A DNA stretch of 12,393 nucleotides from assembly GCA_027946555.1 (NCBI GenBank), contig JAPEVC010000444.1:1-12393 (forward strand). Direction: 5' to 3'. Under the pieces are notes generated by a model. The model searched no databases and was not told where the DNA came from. It saw only the letters and a program-made list of their open reading frames with translations. Both the position numbers and the translations under genes were made by a program. Shown piece by piece: positions 8,189 through 12,393 of the stretch (within the stretch, counting starts at the first letter, position 1; the number at the start of each line of letters is the position of its first letter). The stretch comes from Gnomoniopsis sp. IMI 355080 (lineage: Eukaryota; Ascomycota; Sordariomycetes; Diaporthales; Gnomoniaceae).

Positions 8189-10349
8189 TGACTGTACTGT
8201 GCAAGCCTATGTGCTTCCAGGTATCTCACGACTACTCACTCTACCATGGCTGAAGTCAGAAACAAAAGAAGAAAAGCGTAATACAGTAGCCCCTGGTGTC
8301 TGGAAACAATGTTCGTAGGTGTTTACTAAGGAGATCGCTGACTTGACCGTCAGAAGGTAGTTCTGACATCGCCCTTTGCGACTGGGTGGCGATGAAGGAG
8401 GCCTTGAAAATTGTATCGATTTACCTCGGAGACCTAGGTAGGCATCCGCGATTGGTTCCTGAATGAATGCTTCCAAGACTTGCCACGTCGATTTACCCAC
8501 CATAGTGGTCACTCGTATCATAGATTCTTATGGTGTCTTACTGCCCGAATCGCAATTTACCTAGAAGATCGTGAGCCCAAGTTCGACTCCGAGACCACCA
8601 ATGCGGACCCTTTACCGACCCGGCCCAACCTTTGGCGTAATCATGGAACTTTTTGAGATCCAGCGTGAGGCTCAAACCACCTCTTGCTGGTCATGTGCTG
8701 ATCTACGGCACAGAAACCGAGTATCTCTTGGCATGTTGCTTTCAATGGGGTGAAGTCTCGATGATACGATGACACAATGGTCAAAAACGCGTGACGTCCA
8801 TGCCATCCAGGCTCGGCGTGGGTCCTTTCCATGACACCCTTGCAGTCACCCTGAAAATGCTAGCGAAGCGAGCGACAAGTTACCGCGACTTAGCGTACGT
8901 GGAGATTCTTAGTATGCTTCCCAGGTGGTTTAGCTGTCACTCCAGATGATTGTCCTTCCCATCGTCATCGGCGGAACAGGCCTCACGGATCTGATCACAG
9001 AAATATCAGTCGGTGACAAAACGCCCTTCGTTTATTGGCTTGCATTCTTTTGTTGCGCCAGTCTCCAGTGAAGTGCTCTGAGGACACTTGGATCAACGCT
9101 TTGAGTCGCTTCCACCTTGTCCGCAGCATATTCATCCACGAATAAGTCGCCTGAAGGTAAAGTCGATGTGATATTGAAACAGTGACTAAAGAATACTCGG
9201 CACGGGCCGGACCGGCTTCGTTTGGTGTGGGCAGCTCTGGGAGGGTATAAGCGAGAGGCTCCACACTTTTACGGCGAGGCGCGCAGCTCCCAGACATATC
9301 TTGAGATGTTTGTGGGTCTGAAGAGGCTGCTACCATTGTGAGGTCAGCTCCCTTGGAACACGTATAGCACAGAATGCAATCCCCCGTGTCCCGATTTTGC
9401 ATAATAAACCTCGCTCTTTCAGCAAGCAAGACCAACCCGTGAAGTTTTCCGAAACGACGATCAGTTGGACGGCGCAATGTAATAGTGGCAAATGCGAAAT
9501 GCAGGGGGAGGAGGCAAAGGGAACGGCATCTCGACGCCATGCATAGTTATTATAGAGCACAAAATATTGTCATGCTAAGCCGTTGGCTTCCAATGACCTC
9601 ACTGACCTCATTGCATGCAGGATCTGGGTTGCGCGTGTGTCGCGTCACTGTGTAGGGTGCTGCAAACTCTTTAACGCGAGTTGGAACGACGCCCCCGGAA
9701 TCCGAACCAAGCTCCGCGAAAAAGTAGGGGTCCAAAGGATCAGAGACGATGGAGGGATGGCCCATGATGCTTACCTCAGTACGAGTAAATTTCTCGTCGA
9801 CCAGCCTTCCTAGCCACCCTTCTCAATCGATGATAGAGACATTGATGAGCCCCTGACACTTGCCACCGAGAAATGAAGCAGTGTGGCTGGAGCTAGGAGC
9901 CAGAAGGCTTGGTCAACACGCGACGACGCGTCTCTTTGGCCGTCTCTGCTACGTAGATGGATTCGCAATAAATCATCGCTAGGTAAGAAATAGGGCATAA
10001 CGGAACTTGGAAAAGCCCCTTGATCCCTCCATGGATAGATGACAACCAGGCATCCTTTGCATCTGGGAATGGATATAGAGAAGTATTGAGTGATATCCAA
10101 AATGAGAGTGAGGAGTGGCAAGTACCTGTACATTCATGGTTGACGTTACAATAGCCTGGGTATTAACCACTCGGTCTGGGCTTGGAATTGGGTTCAATGC
10201 CCACAGACTACTGAAGATAGCTTTAGAACTTCAGACGAGTGAATGCAACTTCGCCCCACTTTCTCAGCGTTCAAATTCCCAAGATCGACCATGATGCACG
10301 TCCATCAGGAACCTGATGTACGACAATGTTCATGCCGCACAAGTAATGT

Positions 10350-10366
10350 AGACGCGTCTGCACGTG
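10350..10366. promoter_or_regulatory. Palindromic AGACGCGTCT next to a CACGTG E-box
   Basis: AGACGCGTCT (10350-10359) is a perfect 10-bp palindrome with the MCB hexamer ACGCGT at its centre. One base later follows CACGTG (10361-10366), the core site for bHLH factors such as the Pho4/Cbf1 class. No gene is identified next to it, so any regulatory role is tentative. Confidence 0.35.
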
Positions 10367-10522
10367 TCACGAAAGTAGGACACATTGCGGAACAGCTGCC
10401 TGGGCTCATCATGTGAAGCACGCCAAGAAGGCGAGAGAAAAATTCTCGAACCCGAACACTGGGACCGGAACGGGTGCCAACCTCGTTTCTCCTTGGACTC
10501 GGGGAGGCTGCTTAGCTCCCGG

Positions 10523-10550
10523 GAGACCCTGAGACCCTGAGGACCCTGAG
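10523..10550. repeat. Short tandem repeat of GAGACCCT
   Basis: Two exact copies of GAGACCCT (10523-10530, 10531-10538) are followed by GAGGACCCT (10539-10547, one inserted base) and the GAG of a fourth unit. It is a small minisatellite-like slippage tract. No function is suggested. Confidence 0.7.
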
Positions 10551-10918
10551 CCGCACAACTATCCTGGGACTCCCTGCTTGAGTGGATGAAATGAGATTTG
10601 AGCCGGCTCGTGAGAGAAAGGCAATAAAGCTTGATCTTTAATTTTGGGTTATTTGAAATTTCCGCCGAGATTACAGCATCACTTGCTGTTGCTTGCTTCG
10701 GACCTTGAGGATTGAGACCGCCCGCGTTAGGTCGCGACCAAGGCTGAAGGCGAGGTTTAAGGTTGAAAAGGCCGAAATTGGTGTTACTGTGCGGTTGCCG
10801 TCAAAGGCATTGGAAAAGCTCGGCGATGCAACGAATGTTCCTTGTCACTCAAAACGGATCGCTAATTCGTGTGGCGTTCTCCTGTGACGCGATGTGACAC
10901 GTCTGCTCAACGGGCCAG

Positions 10919-10946
10919 CCTTATATGACGAATTTGCCATATAAGG
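10919..10946. promoter_or_regulatory. Inverted repeat containing a perfect CArG (MADS-box) site
   Basis: CCTTATATG (10919-10927) and CATATAAGG (10938-10946) are exact 9-bp reverse complements with a 10-nt spacer. The right arm with its flanking C gives CCATATAAGG (10937-10946), a full match to the CC(A/T)6GG site of SRF/Mcm1-type MADS-box factors; the left arm, CCTTATATGA, matches nine of ten positions. Two facing sites make cooperative binding plausible. No target gene is identified. Confidence 0.4.
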
Positions 10947-12179
10947 TTCTCAAGAACTGCCCGAATCATCGCCCCCGGATCCGCCGACAGAAGGAAAAGA
11001 AGACAATAGGGACCCTTGACCAGCGTGAGAACAGACATCCACCTTTCAGCCTTGAGGAAAATCCGGATGGCAGGTTCCTTCGTTCAGCCTTCAGAATTAT
11101 GCTGCCAGCCTGTGCGCTCGCATTCCCGGGGGCCCACTTGGGAGGAGACTTGCCATATCGAGAGCGGTTGGTGCCGGTGCGACAGTCCAGGGCGCAGGAC
11201 GATTCGCTTTGTTTGATGGCAACGTCGGGTTGCAGATGTCCAGATCGAGGAACGGGAGGGGAAGATGGGAGGGAGTCCGGGCAGGGGATGCTGACATGTA
11301 GACGTCGAAAAGCCGTGAAATCCCGGAAATTGTCAGCGGAGCAATTCGCTCCTCGGAACGTGTATGTACATACGTACATATGGACAGATTCACACAGAGG
11401 CTTGTCAGACGAGGGCAAGATGACAAGGAAAAGTAGAAATACCATGTGAGTAATGATGACGAGGAAGTCACTGCATGCAATCTGTAGTGCATTGCGCTCG
11501 CGATGCGCGGTGGCCATGGCGGCGTGGCCTCGTGGGTGCTCCTCCTCCACCGCCTCCCCACTCTTTCGGGTGCGCCTCCGGAGTTGGCACAAAAGAGGAG
11601 TCGAGGTGTTTTCCGCGTTGGACAGCCAGTCAAGCCCATGGGAATGTTTCAAGTCCACTGACATTGATCATGGCAGACGCTGCCTCGTCCTTGTCACCCG
11701 GTCGACGTGGCAAAAGCGGAGCAGCTGGCCCTTCGTGCTCAAGCTGATGACGGGACATGTCACTGACTTCAAAAGATGCCCTTGCCCAACGATTCCGAGT
11801 CGAAACGATCCCGGGTGACGACAGGGGCTCTGGGCTCTCAAGATCCCAGTCTTTAGGCGTTCAGCGATTCTGGACAACGAACAAAATGACAAAGGCTGGG
11901 GTGGTTTGATTAGGGGTGCAGGCGCTTGTCTACTATGTAGGAGGTTACTTGCAGCCGTGCAGGAAGAGAGACGGCTCCAGCCTCTCTGCTGCGACGTTGG
12001 TGAAGCGTATCTGCGACCCCGCAGGCAAGAGTAGCCGCTACTTATATTGTGGAAGGCTGGGGCCATGTTCCACGACATCTCCAAAGAGCATCGTGCAGCG
12101 ACAAGAAAAAGTCCGTGGCCGCAAGCCATACCTCGCAAAGTGGCAGTAGAGAGAATGTTCCGGACACGAGGTCAGGCAA

Positions 12180-12218
12180 GCCCGGGGTCCGGATCATCTT
12201 CTCCACCGCACCCCGGGC
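12180..12218. repeat. GC-rich 9-bp perfect inverted repeat
   Basis: GCCCGGGGT (12180-12188) and ACCCCGGGC (12210-12218) are exact reverse complements with a 21-nt spacer. Each arm contains the palindrome CCCGGG. The repeat could form a stable hairpin if transcribed. Confidence 0.6.
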
Positions 12219-12329
12219 CGCGACAAGGATAAGCGCGTTCGGTCGAGGGAGCATGTGCCCACACCCTCCTCAAACCGTATAATACCATTGGCTCAGTATC
12301 CCCCGCTCTCAACGCGACCCCACCGAGCG

Positions 12330-12370
12330 GAGACGCGTTTTTCACGACGCGTCTCGTTCCACCGCGTCTC
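12330..12370. promoter_or_regulatory. Inverted pair of MCB-like ACGCGT sites plus a third partial copy
   Basis: GAGACGCGT (12330-12338) and ACGCGTCTC (12347-12355) form a perfect 9-bp inverted repeat with an 8-nt loop, and a further CGCGTCTC sits at 12363-12370. ACGCGT is the MluI cell-cycle box bound by MBF (Mbp1/Swi6) in yeasts, with counterparts in filamentous fungi. The same ACGCGTCT octamer recurs at 9926 and 10352. It may belong to the promoter of a gene to the right of the window; the alternative is simple hairpin DNA. Confidence 0.4.
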
Positions 12371-12393
12371 CCGGGAGTACGCACCCCCTCCCC

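Larger units (their letters stand above)
7344..10500. other. Gene-free stretch upstream of the glycine-zipper gene
   Basis: The first several hundred bases are presumably the promoter and 5' UTR of the minus-strand gene. Beyond that, open frames at 7748-8065 (+, 105 codons), 8207-8521 (-, 104 codons) and 8995-9540 (-, 181 codons) show no domain or motif, and I could not join them into a convincing spliced gene. No tRNA or transposon ends were seen. Small motifs: ACTTAGGT (8095-8102), GTACGTAGGTAGGTAC (8173-8188) and ACCTAGGTAGG (8432-8442); an ACGCGT overlapping a TGACGTC (8787-8798); ACGCGTCTC at 9926-9934; AGACGCGTCT followed by CACGTG at 10350-10366. Confidence 0.5.
10501..12393. other. 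GC-rich right end without a supported gene
   Basis: Several open frames overlap on both strands (for example 10966-11664 and 11097-11639 on the minus strand, 10925-11449 and 11453-11818 on the plus), but none shows domain motifs or a sensible splice structure; their length is explained by local GC content. The segment contains a CArG box in an inverted repeat (10919-10946), alternating TATGTACATACGTACATA (11363-11380), and GC-rich inverted repeats at 12180-12218 and 12330-12355. This would suit the promoter or 5' region of a gene beginning beyond the right edge, but no start is visible. Confidence 0.45.

Noticed and set aside
8571..8610. TTCGACT sequence resembling a tRNA T-loop
   Set aside because: The flanking bases do not pair into a five-base T-stem, and no matching acceptor or anticodon arm is found upstream.
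8995..9540. Minus-strand open frame of 181 codons
   Set aside because: Although the longest frame of the right-hand region, its translation shows no motif and mixed composition, with no sensible start context or family resemblance. Not called without transcript or homology evidence.
9690..9720. GGTTCGGATTCC on the minus strand, resembling a tRNA B-box
   Set aside because: The invariant A of the T-loop is replaced and the stem does not pair; no cloverleaf can be drawn.
10180..10215. GGGTTCAATGCCC, another T-arm-like sequence
   Set aside because: The small stem is good, but no acceptor stem or D-arm lies at the right distance upstream.
10966..11664. Overlapping long open frames on both strands (up to 232 codons)
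   Set aside because: Frames are open on both strands at once, which points to local GC content and few stop codons and not to a gene. No domain was recognised in any of them.

Overview
The window looks like nuclear DNA of a filamentous ascomycete (Pezizomycotina, most likely a Sordariomycete). The evidence is: short introns of about 57-63 nt with GT...AG ends and CTRAY-type branch sites; one gene of the Pezizomycotina-expanded 'rhodopsin domain' membrane-protein family; one fungal-type disordered protein with a glycine-rich tail; and scattered ACCTAGGT/TAGGTA motifs of the kind I associate with Sordariomycete intergenic DNA. The genus cannot be fixed from the sequence.

Layout. 1-924 is non-coding and includes the promoter of the first gene. 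925-2387 (+) is a four-exon gene for a 426-residue seven-helix membrane protein of the fungal rhodopsin-like family (not a retinal opsin). 2388-5183 holds no intact gene; it carries several perfect inverted repeats, TAGGTA-type motifs, a 13-G run and, on the minus strand at about 3845-4175, short peptides that look like a decayed short-chain dehydrogenase/reductase gene. 5184-7343 (-) is one intronless gene for a cysteine-free 719-residue protein: a long acidic, Pro/Ser/Thr/Glu-rich disordered body, a charged helix, a glycine-zipper-like hydrophobic block and an acidic tail. A pair of CRE-like TGACGTC sites lies about 165-187 bp upstream of its start. 7344-12393 is about 5 kb in which I can support no gene. 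Its right part is GC-rich in places and contains candidate regulatory elements: a perfect CArG box inside an inverted repeat, repeated ACGCGTCT (MCB-like) motifs, a CACGTG, and hairpin-forming GC repeats against the right edge. This may be the promoter zone of a gene beyond the window.

The two intact genes are on opposite strands, converge on the 2388-5183 spacer, and show no sign of working together. I see no CRISPR array, tRNA, rRNA, intact transposon or biosynthetic cluster, and no clear case for a new multi-gene system. The most useful leads are the reductase fossil, the glycine-zipper protein and the clustered cis-motifs on the right side.
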